64,000 nucleotides of DNA. Origin: Hyphomicrobiaceae bacterium (GTDB lineage: Bacteria; Pseudomonadota; Alphaproteobacteria; Rhizobiales; Methyloligellaceae). The position numbers and the translations under genes are program-made. The stretch is taken from NCBI GenBank assembly GCA_028066055.1, contig JALCBY010000010.1:71609-135608 (forward strand), in the 5' to 3' direction. Every line of letters starts with the position of its first letter. Position 1 is the first letter of the stretch. This document shows positions 35,145 to 48,952 of the stretch, one piece after another. The notes below the pieces were generated by a model. That model was given only the letters and a program-made list of their open reading frames with translations, searched no databases and was not told the DNA's origin.

Positions 35145-36968
35145 ATGTTTCAGTCGTTTGAGAACATCGCCGATCCGTCCAAAGGCCAGGAGCGTGTGGC
35201 CGAACTGCGAACGATGCTGAAAGCGCGCAAGCTCGCGGCCTTTCTCGTCCCCCGCGCCGATGAGTTTCAAAACGAATACACACCGCCTAATGCCGAAAGA
35301 CTGTTCTGGTTGACCGGATTTTCGGGATCCGCGGGCAGCGCCATTGTCGCCCGGAAGACCGCGGCCCTGTTCGTCGATGGCCGCTACACGCTCCAGGCGG
35401 CGGAACAGGTGAACACGAAAGTCTTCGAAATTCTGCAGGTTCCGCAGAACGATCCTGCCGATTGGCTGAAGAAGACGCTCAAACAGGGAGACGTGCTCGG
35501 TTACGACCCGCGGCTGCATACCATCAAGGCAGTTGAACGCCTCAAAAAGACGGTCGGGGACGCCGGCGCCCGGCTTGAACCGCAGATCACCAACCCTTTG
35601 GATTCAATCTGGAAACAGCGTCCGCCACCGCCCCAAGGCAAGGTGTTTCTGCACCCGCTGGAGTTTGCGGGCGTTCCGCCGGTGAAAAAGATCGCCGCCA
35701 TTCAGAAAGACCTCCGGAAGGCAAAGCTCGATGCGGTGGTTCTGACGGCGCCTGAGTCCATTTGCTGGTTGTTGAACATTCGCGGGCAGGACGTGCCGCA
35801 CACGCCGCTTGTATTGTGCTTCGCCATCGTGCCGGCTAAGGGGCTTGTCGATCTGTTCATCGATCCCGGCAAGATCTCGCCGACCGTACGCAAACATCTC
35901 AAGGCTGACGCGCGCGTCCTCGATGCCGGGCAGCTCCCAAGGGCTCTGGAAACACTCGGAAAGGCCGATGCACGGGTACTGCTCGATCCCGATCAGGCTT
36001 CCCAGTGGATTGCCGACCAGTTGGTCGACGCCGGCGCGGCGCTCGTGCACAAAGCCGACCCCTGCCTTGCGCCGAAAGCGAAGAAGAATCCGGTTGAGAT
36101 TGCCGGAGCCCGCACCGCGCATAAACGAGACGGCGTGGCGGTCTGCCGGTTCCTGGCGTGGCTCGATGCCAATGCCCCGGCGGGCAAGCTGGACGAGATC
36201 GCAGCTGCGAAGAAGCTTGAGGCTTTTCGTGCGCAGACGGGCGAGCTGAAGGACATCAGCTTCGATACCATTTCCGGTGCCGGCGCGAACGGTGCCATCG
36301 TGCATTACCGGGTAAGCAAGGCCACCAATGCAAAGCTCAAGCCGGGCTCGCTTTATCTTGTCGATTCCGGCGCGCAGTTTCTCGACGGAACCACAGACAT
36401 CACCCGCACCATCGCCGTCGGCGAGCCGGCGGCCGACATGCGCCGCCATTTCACCCTTGTGCTCAGGGGACATATCGCGATTGCGGTTGCGCGCTTTCCC
36501 AAGGGCACGCGCGGAGCCGACCTCGACCCCTTGGCGCGGGAGCCGTTGTGGAAGGCGGGAATGGATTTCGATCACGGCACCGGCCATGGAATCGGCAGTT
36601 ACCTGAGCGTCCATGAAGGACCGCAAGGCATTTCCAAGCGCGGCGGCGCGACGCTCGTACCCGGCATGATCTGCTCCAACGAACCCGGTTATTACCGCGA
36701 AGGAGAGTATGGCATCCGCATTGAGAATCTCGTGCTCGTGACGCGGCCGCGGAAGGTGCGCGGCGGCGACCGGCCAATGATGGGATTCGAAACGCTCACG
36801 CTGGCACCGATCGACCGGCGGCTTGTGGACGTGTCCATGCTGTCGGACGACGAACTGCGCTGGCTCAATGCCTACCACGCACGGGTACTGAAAGAGATCG
36901 GCCCTGAACTGAAAGGCAGGGACAGGGCCTGGCTGGAACAGGCGACAATGCCCCTGGAGGGTTCATGA
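35145..36968 (+). CDS. Aminopeptidase P family (M24B) metallopeptidase, three-domain type
   Basis: It removes an N-terminal residue in front of proline from peptides. At 607 residues it is the long three-domain form, like eukaryotic XPNPEP1, with two creatinase-like N-terminal domains and a catalytic pita-bread domain. The two-metal ligands are visible: Asp407 (YLVDSGAQF), Asp418 (DGTTDITRT), His481 (GTGHGIGS), Glu513 (SNEPGYY) and Glu527 (RIENLV). Spacing agrees with XPNPEP1 within a few residues. The next gene, an SDR, overlaps by 4 bases (ATGA), so the two are translationally coupled. Confidence 0.92.
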   Translation: MFQSFENIADPSKGQERVAELRTMLKARKLAAFLVPRADEFQNEYTPPNAERLFWLTGFSGSAGSAIVARKTAALFVDGRYTLQAAEQVNTKVFEILQVPQNDPADWLKKTLKQGDVLGYDPRLHTIKAVERLKKTVGDAGARLEPQITNPLDSIWKQRPPPPQGKVFLHPLEFAGVPPVKKIAAIQKDLRKAKLDAVVLTAPESICWLLNIRGQDVPHTPLVLCFAIVPAKGLVDLFIDPGKISPTVRKHLKADARVLDAGQLPRALETLGKADARVLLDPDQASQWIADQLVDAGAALVHKADPCLAPKAKKNPVEIAGARTAHKRDGVAVCRFLAWLDANAPAGKLDEIAAAKKLEAFRAQTGELKDISFDTISGAGANGAIVHYRVSKATNAKLKPGSLYLVDSGAQFLDGTTDITRTIAVGEPAADMRRHFTLVLRGHIAIAVARFPKGTRGADLDPLAREPLWKAGMDFDHGTGHGIGSYLSVHEGPQGISKRGGATLVPGMICSNEPGYYREGEYGIRIENLVLVTRPRKVRGGDRPMMGFETLTLAPIDRRLVDVSMLSDDELRWLNAYHARVLKEIGPELKGRDRAWLEQATMPLEGS

Positions 36969-37711
36969 CGCGGATCATGCTCATTACCGGCGCCAGCCGG
37001 GGGATTGGCGCGGCAACCGCCCGCCTCGCCGCCCGGCACGGCTACGACGTCTGCGTCAACTATGCTTCGGCCCGCGAACAGGCCGAGGCGGTCGTTGCAG
37101 ACGTCGTGAAAGCGGGAGCGAAGGGTCTTGCCGTGCAGGCTGACGTGTCCGACCCGAACAGCGTCGAACGGCTGTTTCACGTCTGTGATCTCGAGCTCGG
37201 ACCGCTGTCGGTCCTCGTCAATAACGCAGGGATTCTTGAGACCCAGGCACGGCTGGAAGACATGACCGGTGACCGCATAGACCGGATATTCGCGGTGAAC
37301 GTGCGCGGCGCATTCCTTTGCGCGCGCGAAGCCGTCCGGCGTTTATCGACCAGCCATGGCGGCAAGGGCGGCGCGATCGTCAATGTGTCGTCCGCCGCGG
37401 CGCGTCTGGGAAGCCCCGGGGAATACATCGATTACGCTGCGTCGAAGGGTGCAATGGACACCATGACCATCGGATTGTCACAGGAAGTCGCCGCGGAAGG
37501 CATTCGCGTCAACGCGGTTCGGCCCGGCATCATCGAGACAGACATCCATGCATCCGGCGGAGAACCGGGCCGCGTTGCCCGTATCGCCCCCGCGCTCCCC
37601 ATGCAACGCGGCGGGACGGCGGATGAGGTCGCGGAGGCCATCCTCTGGCTGGCCTCGGAAGAAGCCTCCTACGTAACCGGCAGCTTCATCGAAGCGTCCG
37701 GGGGGCGGTAG
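36965..37711 (+). CDS. Short-chain dehydrogenase/reductase
   Basis: The 248-residue product is a classical SDR with TGASRGIG (8-15), NNAG (86-89), Ser142/143 in NVSSAAARLG, and the catalytic YAASK (Tyr157, Lys161). The C-terminus (YVTGSFIEASGGR) is typical of 3-oxoacyl reductase or glucose dehydrogenase-like SDRs. The substrate cannot be read from sequence. Its ATG overlaps the aminopeptidase stop. It ends right at the convergent ligA stop, with no gap. Confidence 0.9.
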   Translation: MTRIMLITGASRGIGAATARLAARHGYDVCVNYASAREQAEAVVADVVKAGAKGLAVQADVSDPNSVERLFHVCDLELGPLSVLVNNAGILETQARLEDMTGDRIDRIFAVNVRGAFLCAREAVRRLSTSHGGKGGAIVNVSSAAARLGSPGEYIDYAASKGAMDTMTIGLSQEVAAEGIRVNAVRPGIIETDIHASGGEPGRVARIAPALPMQRGGTADEVAEAILWLASEEASYVTGSFIEASGGR

Positions 37712-41514
<3,803 letters not shown>

Positions 41515-41560
41515 GTCGCCCCCCTGATCTTGCCTCCAAAACGTACGCCGTCAAGCTCCT

Positions 41561-42400
41561 CTAGCTTGAGCGCGGCCGTACGTTGCGCCAGGCACGGCTG
41601 ATCCAGGAGGCCTCGTTTTCGTGCGGCTCCAGTCCGTCGCTTTTCAGCAGCTTGTATGAGTACTGGTACCACTTGCTTTCCGGAAAATTGTGTCCCAGGA
41701 CGGCTGTCGCCGTCTGTGCTTCCGATGTAATACCAAGCGCCATATAGGCTTCCGCGACGCGCATCAAGGCCTCTTCCACATGCGCCGTCCGCTGATACTT
41801 CGTGATTACGATGCGATAGCGATTGATGGCGGCAAGATAATTGTGCTGTTCGAGATAGTAGCGCGCGACCTTCATCTCCGACGCAGCCAGCATGTCCACT
41901 GTTATCTTTGCCCTGTTACGGGCCTTTGCCGCATAAGGGCTGTCCGGATAGCGCCGCACGAGCACCTCAAGCGCCTTCAGTGCTTTCCTCGTGCGATCCT
42001 GGTCACGGGAGGGATCGGTCATGCGGTCATAGTGCGAACTGGCGATCACATGCTGCGCAAGCGCGGCTTCCTTCGTACCCGGGTGCAGCGTTGTGTAACG
42101 CTTGGCGGCAGCCACCGCTTCAGCGTGTAAGCCCGCCTGATAGTAGGCGTAAGACGACATGACAATCGCGCGCCGGGCAAACGGCGAATAAGGGTGATCG
42201 CGATCGACTTCCTCGAATTTCTTGGCTGCTTCTTGGAAGTTGCCCTTGTCCATCAGCGCGTCGGCCTGCGCATAGATGACATTGGGCGGATCGCCGCTGG
42301 CCACGCTCTCTTTCTCGCGGGATGCGCAGCCGGCAACCACCGCGGCGCAGACAAGGCCCGCAACGAGTGCTGACTTGATGGTAATTCGCCCGTTAGTCAC
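41561..42400 (-). CDS. bamD: Outer membrane assembly lipoprotein BamD
   Basis: BamD is the essential lipoprotein of the BAM complex, which inserts beta-barrel proteins into the outer membrane. The GTG at 42400 has GGAG five bases upstream and gives 279 residues; an in-frame ATG at 42427 places the ribosome site within the frame. The start carries a lipoprotein signal with lipobox VVAGC (Cys25). TPR repeats follow (NVIYAQADALMDKGNFQEAAKKFEEV, SYAYYQAGLHAEAVAAAKRY, YAAKARNRAKITVDMLAASEM). It sits between lpxC and recN, the usual place (also called comL) in this group. Confidence 0.94.
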   Translation of the reverse strand: MTNGRITIKSALVAGLVCAAVVAGCASREKESVASGDPPNVIYAQADALMDKGNFQEAAKKFEEVDRDHPYSPFARRAIVMSSYAYYQAGLHAEAVAAAKRYTTLHPGTKEAALAQHVIASSHYDRMTDPSRDQDRTRKALKALEVLVRRYPDSPYAAKARNRAKITVDMLAASEMKVARYYLEQHNYLAAINRYRIVITKYQRTAHVEEALMRVAEAYMALGITSEAQTATAVLGHNFPESKWYQYSYKLLKSDGLEPHENEASWISRAWRNVRPRSS

Positions 42401-42609
42401 GTGCACTCCACCCAAGCCCGTCGGCAAGACGGCGTAAATTGAACATCGTACTGACTGTCAAAACCGACACGGCGTGTTTCAAAACACCGCGCCGGAGTTG
42501 GCGCCATTGTTGTAGCGCAGGTGCCAGCCCAATGTCTGTATTGGAACACCGGGATTGTGGTGATTTTGAGCCTTTGCAGCAAGAGCATAACAGCACAGAA
42601 CGTTAACCC

Positions 42610-42631
42610 CTTGGGGAAAACGCACCCCAAG
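42610..42631 (-). terminator. Hairpin after lpxC
   Basis: CTTGGGG and CCCCAAG (7 bp) surround an 8-base loop, 35 bases past the lpxC stop. On the minus strand no T run follows, so it may protect the 3' end or be a weak terminator. Confidence 0.3.
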
Positions 42632-42666
42632 CCGAAATGAGCGGGAAATGCCCAGAAATTGACAGT

Positions 42667-43617
42667 CTAGCTGTGGTCCGCGGCGTAATTTGCTGCGACG
42701 GCGCCAAAACCCGCCTCGGCGTGCAGAACTTCGCGGCGACGCGGTGCTTCGACAACTGTCCAGGCACCTTCATCCGCCAGGAGTGCCTTCACTACCAGGC
42801 TGTTGAGCCGATGGCCGCCACGTTGCGAACGATATGCACCGATGAGCGGCAGACCGGCCAGCGCCAGATCACCAACCGCATCGAGAGCTTTATGGCGAAC
42901 AAACTCGTCGGCAAAGCGAAGCCCCTCGGGATTGATGACGCGGTCATCGCCGATCGCCACCGTGTTATCCAGCGCTGCGCCCAGAGCGAGCCCTGCCGCC
43001 CAGAGGCTTTCGACATCTTTCATGAAACCGAAAGTGCGCGCCCGGGATAACTCGTCGCGGAACGTATCAGGCGTAATCTCAAGGCGAATACGCTGCTTGC
43101 CGATCAGCGGCGTATCGTATTCGATACCGACATCCACCAGGAAACCGTCGTGGGGTGTCAGTTCACCCCATGCCTGCCCGTCGTCGACGCGAATCGGCTT
43201 GAGAACTTTGATGAACCGGCAGGGCGCATCCTGTTCACGAATGCCGACCTCGTCGATGGCGTCGACAAACGGTTTCGAACTGCCATCCATAATCGGCACC
43301 TCGCCGCTATCGATCTCGATACGGACATTATCCACTCCGAGCGCGTGGACGGCCGCCAGAAGATGCTCCACCGTCGCCACACTCGTGCCATTGCCATCAC
43401 TTAGGACAGTGCAAAGAGTGACGTTGGAAATAGCGTGACAGGATGCCGGAAGTTCAACCTCACCATCGGCACGGTCAGGCATGACAAAACAAATGCCTGT
43501 GTCCGGATCTGCTGGCGAAAGGAGAATTGAAACTGGGGCGCCGGTGTGGACGCCTGTACCGCTTAATGCAATCTCACTCGCTAGAGTGGTCTGCCGGTCT
43601 CTGAAAGAGCGTTTCAT
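42667..43617 (-). CDS. lpxC: UDP-3-O-acyl-N-acetylglucosamine deacetylase
   Basis: LpxC catalyses the committed step of lipid A synthesis and is zinc dependent. The start at 43617 (MKRSFRDRQTTLASEIALSGTGVHTG) matches the family; a longer in-frame start adds about 30 residues not seen in LpxC. The 316-residue product has zinc and catalytic sites in VATVEHLLAAVHALGVDN, HKALDAVGDLALAGLPLIG and GHRLNSL. The ribosome site is weak. It is separated from ftsZ by a 326-base gap that may hold its own promoter. Confidence 0.96.
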   Translation of the reverse strand: MKRSFRDRQTTLASEIALSGTGVHTGAPVSILLSPADPDTGICFVMPDRADGEVELPASCHAISNVTLCTVLSDGNGTSVATVEHLLAAVHALGVDNVRIEIDSGEVPIMDGSSKPFVDAIDEVGIREQDAPCRFIKVLKPIRVDDGQAWGELTPHDGFLVDVGIEYDTPLIGKQRIRLEITPDTFRDELSRARTFGFMKDVESLWAAGLALGAALDNTVAIGDDRVINPEGLRFADEFVRHKALDAVGDLALAGLPLIGAYRSQRGGHRLNSLVVKALLADEGAWTVVEAPRRREVLHAEAGFGAVAANYAADHS

Positions 43618-43943
43618 AGTCGAAGTGTCGTTCCCCGAAATGGGCCAAGACGTAAATCCTGAGCCCCCCAATCTGGATTTGACCGCCCCCGACACTTCAA
43701 ACTGCAACGAAACTGACTGCGCGCCTGTTTAACTCAGGTCTCTGATGCAGAACATTCCGTAACCTGTCTGTGTCTGGACGACACGCTGGGACAATAACGT
43801 GTGATTCTGCGCTCCGACAAATCACGGATATTTTCAGTCTGTTACAAAAATCGCCACATTCTAACGTTTCTTAAACCCTCTTATTATCAATGCGTTAATG
43901 CTCTCCACAAGCGCCGGATCAACAGATCCGGCGCTTCGGCACA
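43618..43943. other. 326-base gap between ftsZ and lpxC
   Basis: No convincing gene is present. It holds the strong ftsZ 3' hairpin (43909-43936). It also has an AT-rich stretch (about 43840-43900) in which promoter elements for lpxC would be expected. A CTAA-N6-TTAA pattern near 43861-43874 resembles half of a CtrA site but has a six- rather than seven-base spacer. Confidence 0.5.
43909..43936 (-). terminator. Perfect 12-bp hairpin after ftsZ
   Basis: AAGCGCCGGATC (43909-43920) and GATCCGGCGCTT (43925-43936) pair fully around AACA, eight bases past the ftsZ stop. There is no T tract on the minus strand, so it could be an mRNA-stabilising or processing hairpin rather than a full terminator. 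Confidence 0.45.
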
Positions 43944-45614
43944 CTAGTTTGCCTGACGTTTGAGAAACGCCGGGATCTCCAAATCAGCGTTTTCTTGCTG
44001 CACGGGCGTCTGATTCGCGGCCGGTTTCGGTGTTCCGGCAGCGCGACTGATACGCTTCCGTGAGGTCGATTCACCGGCTGCCTTGTGGTGTCCGGCTGAT
44101 TGTGCGGTCGCTTCGGCCGCGACAGGTTTCGGGGCATTCATGGCAGGCTCCTTATCACGTACGATTTCGGGTTTCTTCTTCTTGCTCCCGCCCAGACCAG
44201 TCAGGCGCTCAAGGAAACCGACCTTTTTCTTCTGCTCCTTGATGCCCGCTTCAGGCTGCTCGCCCTCCTGGGCCTTCATGGCCCGTTGCGCCACCGGCGG
44301 AAAGTCCTCGATCTTCGGCATGCGCCGCGGCGCGGCTTTCGCGACCGAAGGAGGCTGCGGCACAAAGGATGCCGGCTGTTCTTCCTGCGCCGGCTTTTTG
44401 GCCGGCTTGGCCGCGGGCTGGGGCGCACGCTTTTCAATGGTTACGTCCTCGCCGCTCTTCCAGACCGGTTCATCACCGCCCTTGGCCTTGCCGGCGTCGA
44501 CGGCGGTCTGCGGATTGCCTCCGGCAACCTTGTTGACTGGCTGAAGCGCCGCAATACGCTCCGTGAGCTTGGCCACTGTGTCGTCAGCCGCCGTCTTGGT
44601 TTCAGCGGCACCTTTCTCCGCTGTCTCGTCCGCTGTCTTGGCGCCGGGCTGACCCTGCAGCCCCGTCGCGACCACGGAGACGCGGATTTTCCCGTCGAGG
44701 CTCTTGTCGAAGGTTGCACCGAGAATGATGTTGGCGCTGGCGTCGACCTCTTCGCGAATCCGCGATGCGGCTTCGTCCACCTCATAGAGTGTCAGGTCGC
44801 TGCCACCGGTGATCGAGATCAGAAGGCCGTGGGCGCCACGCATCGAAACATCGTCCAGCAGTGGATTGGAAATCGCCGATTCGGCGGCTTCGATCGCACG
44901 CTGTTCGCCGGAAGCCTCCCCGGTACCCATCATCGCCTTGCCCATGCCGGCCATGATCGCCTTGACGTCAGCAAAGTCGAGATTGATGAGACCCTCTTTG
45001 ACCATCAGGTCTGTGATGCAGGCCACGCCAGAGTGCAACACTTCGTCAGCCATGGCAAAGGCGTCGGCGAAGGTCGTCTTTTCCGTCGCCACCCGAAACA
45101 GGTTCTGGTTGGGAATGACGATCAGCGTATCGACATACTTCTCAAGCTCCGCGAGTCCCTCCTGCGCGGTGTCCATGCGATGCTGGCCCTCGAACTGGAA
45201 GGGTTTGGTAACAACGCCGACCGTCAAGATGCCCTCATCCTTGGACGCCTGGGCGATGACCGGCGCGGCGCCCGTACCCGTTCCACCGCCCATACCGGCG
45301 GTAATGAACGCCATATGGGACCCTGCGAGTTGTGCCTTGATATCGGAGATCGCCTCTTCTGCGGCAGCTCCGCCAATGTCGGGCTTCGATCCCGCTCCGA
45401 GCCCTTCCGTGATGTGCGCACCCATCTGAATGCGCCGTTCCGCGAGCGACATGGTCAGGGCCTGGGCGTCTGTGTTGGCGACCACGAACTGGACACCCTC
45501 CAGACCGGCGTCGATCATATTGTTGACCGCGTTGCCCCCGGCGCCGCCGACGCCGAAAACAGTGATCCGCGGCTTGAGTTCCGTCAAATCGGGTACTTTG
45601 AGGTTGATAGACAT
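43944..45614 (-). CDS. ftsZ: Cell division protein FtsZ
   Basis: FtsZ is the tubulin-like GTPase that forms the division ring. The 556-residue product has GTP-binding motifs [11 protein letters not shown] (21-) and GGGTGTG (109-115) and the catalytic T7 loop around [10 protein letters not shown]. From about 330 to 535 runs a long Ala/Lys/Pro-rich linker, and it ends [13 protein letters not shown], the conserved peptide that binds FtsA and other partners. The long linker is typical for alphaproteobacteria. It follows ftsA by 116 bases. A perfect hairpin lies just after the stop. Confidence 0.98.
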   Translation of the reverse strand: MSINLKVPDLTELKPRITVFGVGGAGGNAVNNMIDAGLEGVQFVVANTDAQALTMSLAERRIQMGAHITEGLGAGSKPDIGGAAAEEAISDIKAQLAGSHMAFITAGMGGGTGTGAAPVIAQASKDEGILTVGVVTKPFQFEGQHRMDTAQEGLAELEKYVDTLIVIPNQNLFRVATEKTTFADAFAMADEVLHSGVACITDLMVKEGLINLDFADVKAIMAGMGKAMMGTGEASGEQRAIEAAESAISNPLLDDVSMRGAHGLLISITGGSDLTLYEVDEAASRIREEVDASANIILGATFDKSLDGKIRVSVVATGLQGQPGAKTADETAEKGAAETKTAADDTVAKLTERIAALQPVNKVAGGNPQTAVDAGKAKGGDEPVWKSGEDVTIEKRAPQPAAKPAKKPAQEEQPASFVPQPPSVAKAAPRRMPKIEDFPPVAQRAMKAQEGEQPEAGIKEQKKKVGFLERLTGLGGSKKKKPEIVRDKEPAMNAPKPVAAEATAQSAGHHKAAGESTSRKRISRAAGTPKPAANQTPVQQENADLEIPAFLKRQAN

Positions 45615-45730
45615 AGCGATCCTATTTCTTCATCTCGTCAGCGTTGTTTGCGGTGGGGTTCATGGTCAAACGTCCAGGAGGGGACCCGGACAAATGCACG
45701 GCGCGCCGCAATTCACACGTCATGCGCATC

Positions 45731-47026
45731 TCAAAAACTCTCCCTGATCCACTGGCCGACACGCGAAAAGTATCCCGTGCCCGTCTTGAGCATCCGCGTT
45801 TGTGAATACGGGCCGATTTCGGCCGGCTCCCGCATCGCGTAATGCAGAAGCCCGGTTGCAGTTGTGAAAGCTGGTCCGACACCCTGTTCCGGCAGCCCCG
45901 GAAGGTGTCGAGGGCGCCCCAGTCGAACGGATTTGGAAAATATGCGCGCCGCGTAATTTGAAAGCCCGGCGAGTTGGCTCGCACCGCCGGTCAAGACAAT
46001 GTGCTGGCCGGCAACGTCACGTACTCCGGCGGCTTCGAGGCGGTCGCGCGCTGTCTCGAGGATTTCTTCTATCCGGTCCTGAACCAGCTGCGCGATCTGC
46101 GCCTTGGATGTCTCATTGAACTGGGGCACGTCATGCTCGCCCATAACCGGGTACGAGATGATCTCCCCTTCATCGGAAGCAGCCGCAAACGCGCAGCCAT
46201 GCAGCGTCTTGATTCGCTCCGCCTCTTCAAGCGGCGTCGAAAGATGGCGTGCGAGATCGAGCGCGATGTGGTTTCCGCCAAGCGCAATGGCGTCGCAATA
46301 GGTGAATTGTCCATCAGCAAGGACCGACAGCCCCGTGATGCCGGCCCCCATGTCGATACACGTGACGCCGAGTTTGGCTTCAGCGTCGGAAATCGCTGAC
46401 AGTCCACTTGCATACGGCGCCGCGACCAACCCGGCAACCGACAGGTGGCAGCGCTCCACACACAACATCAGATTGCGAATGGGCGGATGATCCGCGGCCA
46501 CGGCATGAACGTCCACATTCAGGCGGCCTGCGATCATGCCGCGCGGATCGTTCACGGAATTGTCGTCATCCAGCCGATAATCGGTGGCGAGCAGATGCAG
46601 CACGATCCGGTTGTCGCGCTCGGCATACTCCCGGCCTGCGGTCATAACCTTGTCGATGTCGTGCTGCCGTACCGATTCCGATGAAACCGACACGCCGGCG
46701 GAAAAAATATCGCTCTTGAGCCGCCCGCAGGATACCGAAACGATCACGTCTTCGATGATTTTGCCGGACATGCGCTCCGCCTGGTCGACTGCGGCCCGAA
46801 TGGCCTGCTCGGCGGAGTCCATGTGAACGACAACACCGCTCTTGATCCCTTGGGAGCGCTGATGCCCGAAGCCGATCACACGCAGCTGCGTGGTTTGTCC
46901 TGTCTCCGCCAGATAGTCGGGCGCCGGAACCGTCTTGGCGATCATGCAGCAGACTTTGCTCGTGCCGACATCGAGAATGGCGACGAGACCAGAGCGCTTT
47001 GGATTATGTCCGTTCCGGCAATCCAT
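45731..47026 (-). CDS. ftsA: Cell division protein FtsA
   Basis: FtsA is the actin-like ATPase that anchors FtsZ to the inner membrane. The start at 47026 (MDCRNGHNPKRSG) gives 431 residues with a weak GGA site; a longer in-frame start would overlap ftsQ. Motifs: phosphate 1 AILDVGTSKVCCMI, the 1C domain (QAIRAAVDQAERMSGKIIEDVIVSVS), phosphate 2 CIDMGAGITGLSVL and adenosine VLTGGASQLAG. The C-terminus (GYFSRVGQWIRESF) is an amphipathic helix that would attach to the membrane. It lies between ftsQ and ftsZ in the normal order. Confidence 0.96.
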   Translation of the reverse strand: MDCRNGHNPKRSGLVAILDVGTSKVCCMIAKTVPAPDYLAETGQTTQLRVIGFGHQRSQGIKSGVVVHMDSAEQAIRAAVDQAERMSGKIIEDVIVSVSCGRLKSDIFSAGVSVSSESVRQHDIDKVMTAGREYAERDNRIVLHLLATDYRLDDDNSVNDPRGMIAGRLNVDVHAVAADHPPIRNLMLCVERCHLSVAGLVAAPYASGLSAISDAEAKLGVTCIDMGAGITGLSVLADGQFTYCDAIALGGNHIALDLARHLSTPLEEAERIKTLHGCAFAAASDEGEIISYPVMGEHDVPQFNETSKAQIAQLVQDRIEEILETARDRLEAAGVRDVAGQHIVLTGGASQLAGLSNYAARIFSKSVRLGRPRHLPGLPEQGVGPAFTTATGLLHYAMREPAEIGPYSQTRMLKTGTGYFSRVGQWIRESF

Positions 47027-47045
47027 CTTCAGGTCCAAGCTCTCC

Positions 47046-48029
47046 CTATGTTTCCCGACCCGGGCGGCGTTCCGGGCGCTTTGAAGGCGTGAATGCGGAG
47101 TCACGGCGTTTTGCGGCATCCGGCGCCAGTTTGATGGTCACGCGGTCTGCAAGGCGCAGGTCCACCGAAACCGCATCGCCGGACAAAATCTTGTGGCGTG
47201 TATCGAGATCGGCGACCTTCTTGAGCGCTCGCGCGGGATCGCCTTCCGGCAGCCGCACTTCGAGACCGTTCTCAAGCTTGAGGTTCCAACGCCTGTCGGC
47301 CACCCGAACAGCAGCCTGAACCTTGCTCTTGATCTGCGGCCAGTGCGCCAGTTCGTCCAACAACTCGCGCGCCGATGCCGCGGCGCCGTCACCGACAATC
47401 AATGGCAGATCGGCATAGGTACGCCGCTTCAGAACCTTGAGAACCTCGCCATCCTGATCGACAAGATGCAGAGCCGATTTATGCTGCCAGACCGCATAGG
47501 GCGTGCGTTCTTCTATAACGACATGCAACTGTGACGGCAGCAGGCGCATCACCTGCGCGCGCCGAATGAGAGGGAGTTGCTCCAGACGCTCTTTCGCTGC
47601 CGCGGTATTGAAGGCAAGTGTCGAGGTGCGCGAGTCGAAACCCAGCGCCCTGGCGATGTCCCTGTCGCTCGTGTGTTTCTGGCCCTCGATCGTGACGCGT
47701 TCGACCGCGAAGCCCGCACTGACAATAATCGTCGAGATGTGTTTGGTCGCGAAATCCGCCGTCTGGCCCGCATAATCTCCGACGGCCAATCCGTAAACAC
47801 CCGCAAGGCACACGAAGCTCACGGTCGCAATCCGCCACGGACGCGAGACTGTGAACGGCAGCGCGAAGCGCGCACGCCGCTGGCCGGGCTTCTGCGACCA
47901 GCCCCGCCAACGTTGGGACAAAGACAGCGGGATTCCGAAACGCCGCCGCCCGCTTGCGTTCGGGCCACGTTTCCCAGTTCCAGATCTGCTGTCTTTTCCC
48001 TCGTGTCTCTTGCCGCCTAGCGGTTGCAA
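47046..48029 (-). CDS. ftsQ: Cell division protein FtsQ
   Basis: FtsQ is the bitopic divisome protein that joins the FtsB/FtsL pair to the rest. The TTG start at 48029 overlaps the ddl stop by 13 bases and has GGAGGA six bases upstream, a strong site. The 327-residue product has a basic N-terminal part of about 65 residues, one membrane helix (WRIATVSFVCLAGVYGLAV) and a POTRA domain (FAVERVTIEGQKHTSDRDIARAL). The FtsQ beta domain ends near residue 300, with a basic tail. The long Arg-rich cytoplasmic region is common in this group. Confidence 0.94.
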   Translation of the reverse strand: MQPLGGKRHEGKDSRSGTGKRGPNASGRRRFGIPLSLSQRWRGWSQKPGQRRARFALPFTVSRPWRIATVSFVCLAGVYGLAVGDYAGQTADFATKHISTIIVSAGFAVERVTIEGQKHTSDRDIARALGFDSRTSTLAFNTAAAKERLEQLPLIRRAQVMRLLPSQLHVVIEERTPYAVWQHKSALHLVDQDGEVLKVLKRRTYADLPLIVGDGAAASARELLDELAHWPQIKSKVQAAVRVADRRWNLKLENGLEVRLPEGDPARALKKVADLDTRHKILSGDAVSVDLRLADRVTIKLAPDAAKRRDSAFTPSKRPERRPGRET

Positions 48030-48952
48030 GATGCGTCCTCCACCATCCAGCGCACCAGTTCACCAAAACTCAGCCCCGCGTGGGCCGCCAGCTCGGGTAC
48101 CAGTGACGTTGCCGTCATGCCGGGCTGCGTGTTCACCTCAAGGCAAAAAAGCTGGTCATCACCTGCCGATTTCTCATTAAAAATGAAATCGGCACGGCTG
48201 ACCCCGCGGCAACCCAAAGCCTTGTGAGCCTTCAGTGCTAGCTTCCTAACCAATTGGTAAACATTTGGTGAAATTTGCGCCGGGAGGACGTGTTTTGAGC
48301 CTCCTGGAGCGTATTTTGCCTCATAGTTGTAGAATGCGAGGCCTTCGGCCGGAATAATCTCGGTGACGCCGAGGGCTTCATCCCCCATGACGGCGCACGT
48401 CAATTCCCGGCCAGGGACAAAGCACTCGACCATCACATGCTCGCCGAGTGCCCAGTCTGAAGAGGAGAGTTCTTGCGGAGGATGGGCATGATCCTCACGC
48501 ACGATGAAGACGCCGACGCTGGACCCTTCCGCAATCGGCTTGACCACGTAAGGCGGCTCCATAACGTGTTCTTTGGCCGCAACTTCGCGCGGCACGATCT
48601 TGTGCTCGGCGACCGGAATTCCGGCGGCGCGAAACGCGGCCTTGGACAGCTCCTTGTTCATGGCCAGCGATGAAGCCATGACGCCGGAATGGGTATACGG
48701 GATCTGCAGAATTTCCAGCACACCCTGCACTGTGCCGTCCTCGCCCATGGGTCCATGCAAGGAATTGAAAACGACATCCGGGGCCACCTCCTTGAGGCGG
48801 GTGGCAATGTCTCGATCCATGTCGATCCGCGTAACCTTGTAGCCCTCGCCTTCGAGGGCATCGGCGCAATCCTTGCCGGAGGACAGGGAGACTTCGCGTT
48901 CCGACGACAATCCGCCAAGCAGCACCGCAACATGTTCGAATTTCCGCGTCAT
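48017..48952 (-). CDS. ddl: D-alanine--D-alanine ligase
   Basis: Ddl makes the D-Ala-D-Ala dipeptide used by MurF. It is an ATP-grasp enzyme of 311 residues starting [26 protein letters not shown]. It also has [44 protein letters not shown] and the C-terminal metal/substrate segment [14 protein letters not shown]...[17 protein letters not shown]. It overlaps murB by 4 bases and the ftsQ start by 13. Confidence 0.96.
   Translation of the reverse strand: MTRKFEHVAVLLGGLSSEREVSLSSGKDCADALEGEGYKVTRIDMDRDIATRLKEVAPDVVFNSLHGPMGEDGTVQGVLEILQIPYTHSGVMASSLAMNKELSKAAFRAAGIPVAEHKIVPREVAAKEHVMEPPYVVKPIAEGSSVGVFIVREDHAHPPQELSSSDWALGEHVMVECFVPGRELTCAVMGDEALGVTEIIPAEGLAFYNYEAKYAPGGSKHVLPAQISPNVYQLVRKLALKAHKALGCRGVSRADFIFNEKSAGDDQLFCLEVNTQPGMTATSLVPELAAHAGLSFGELVRWMVEDASCNR

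Noticed and set aside
43855..43905. CtrA-binding site before lpxC
   Set aside because: CTAA-N6-TTAA differs from TTAA-N7-TTAA in both sequence and spacing.
44100..45842. 580-codon open frame antisense to ftsZ
   Set aside because: It mirrors FtsZ and its linker; composition bias only.
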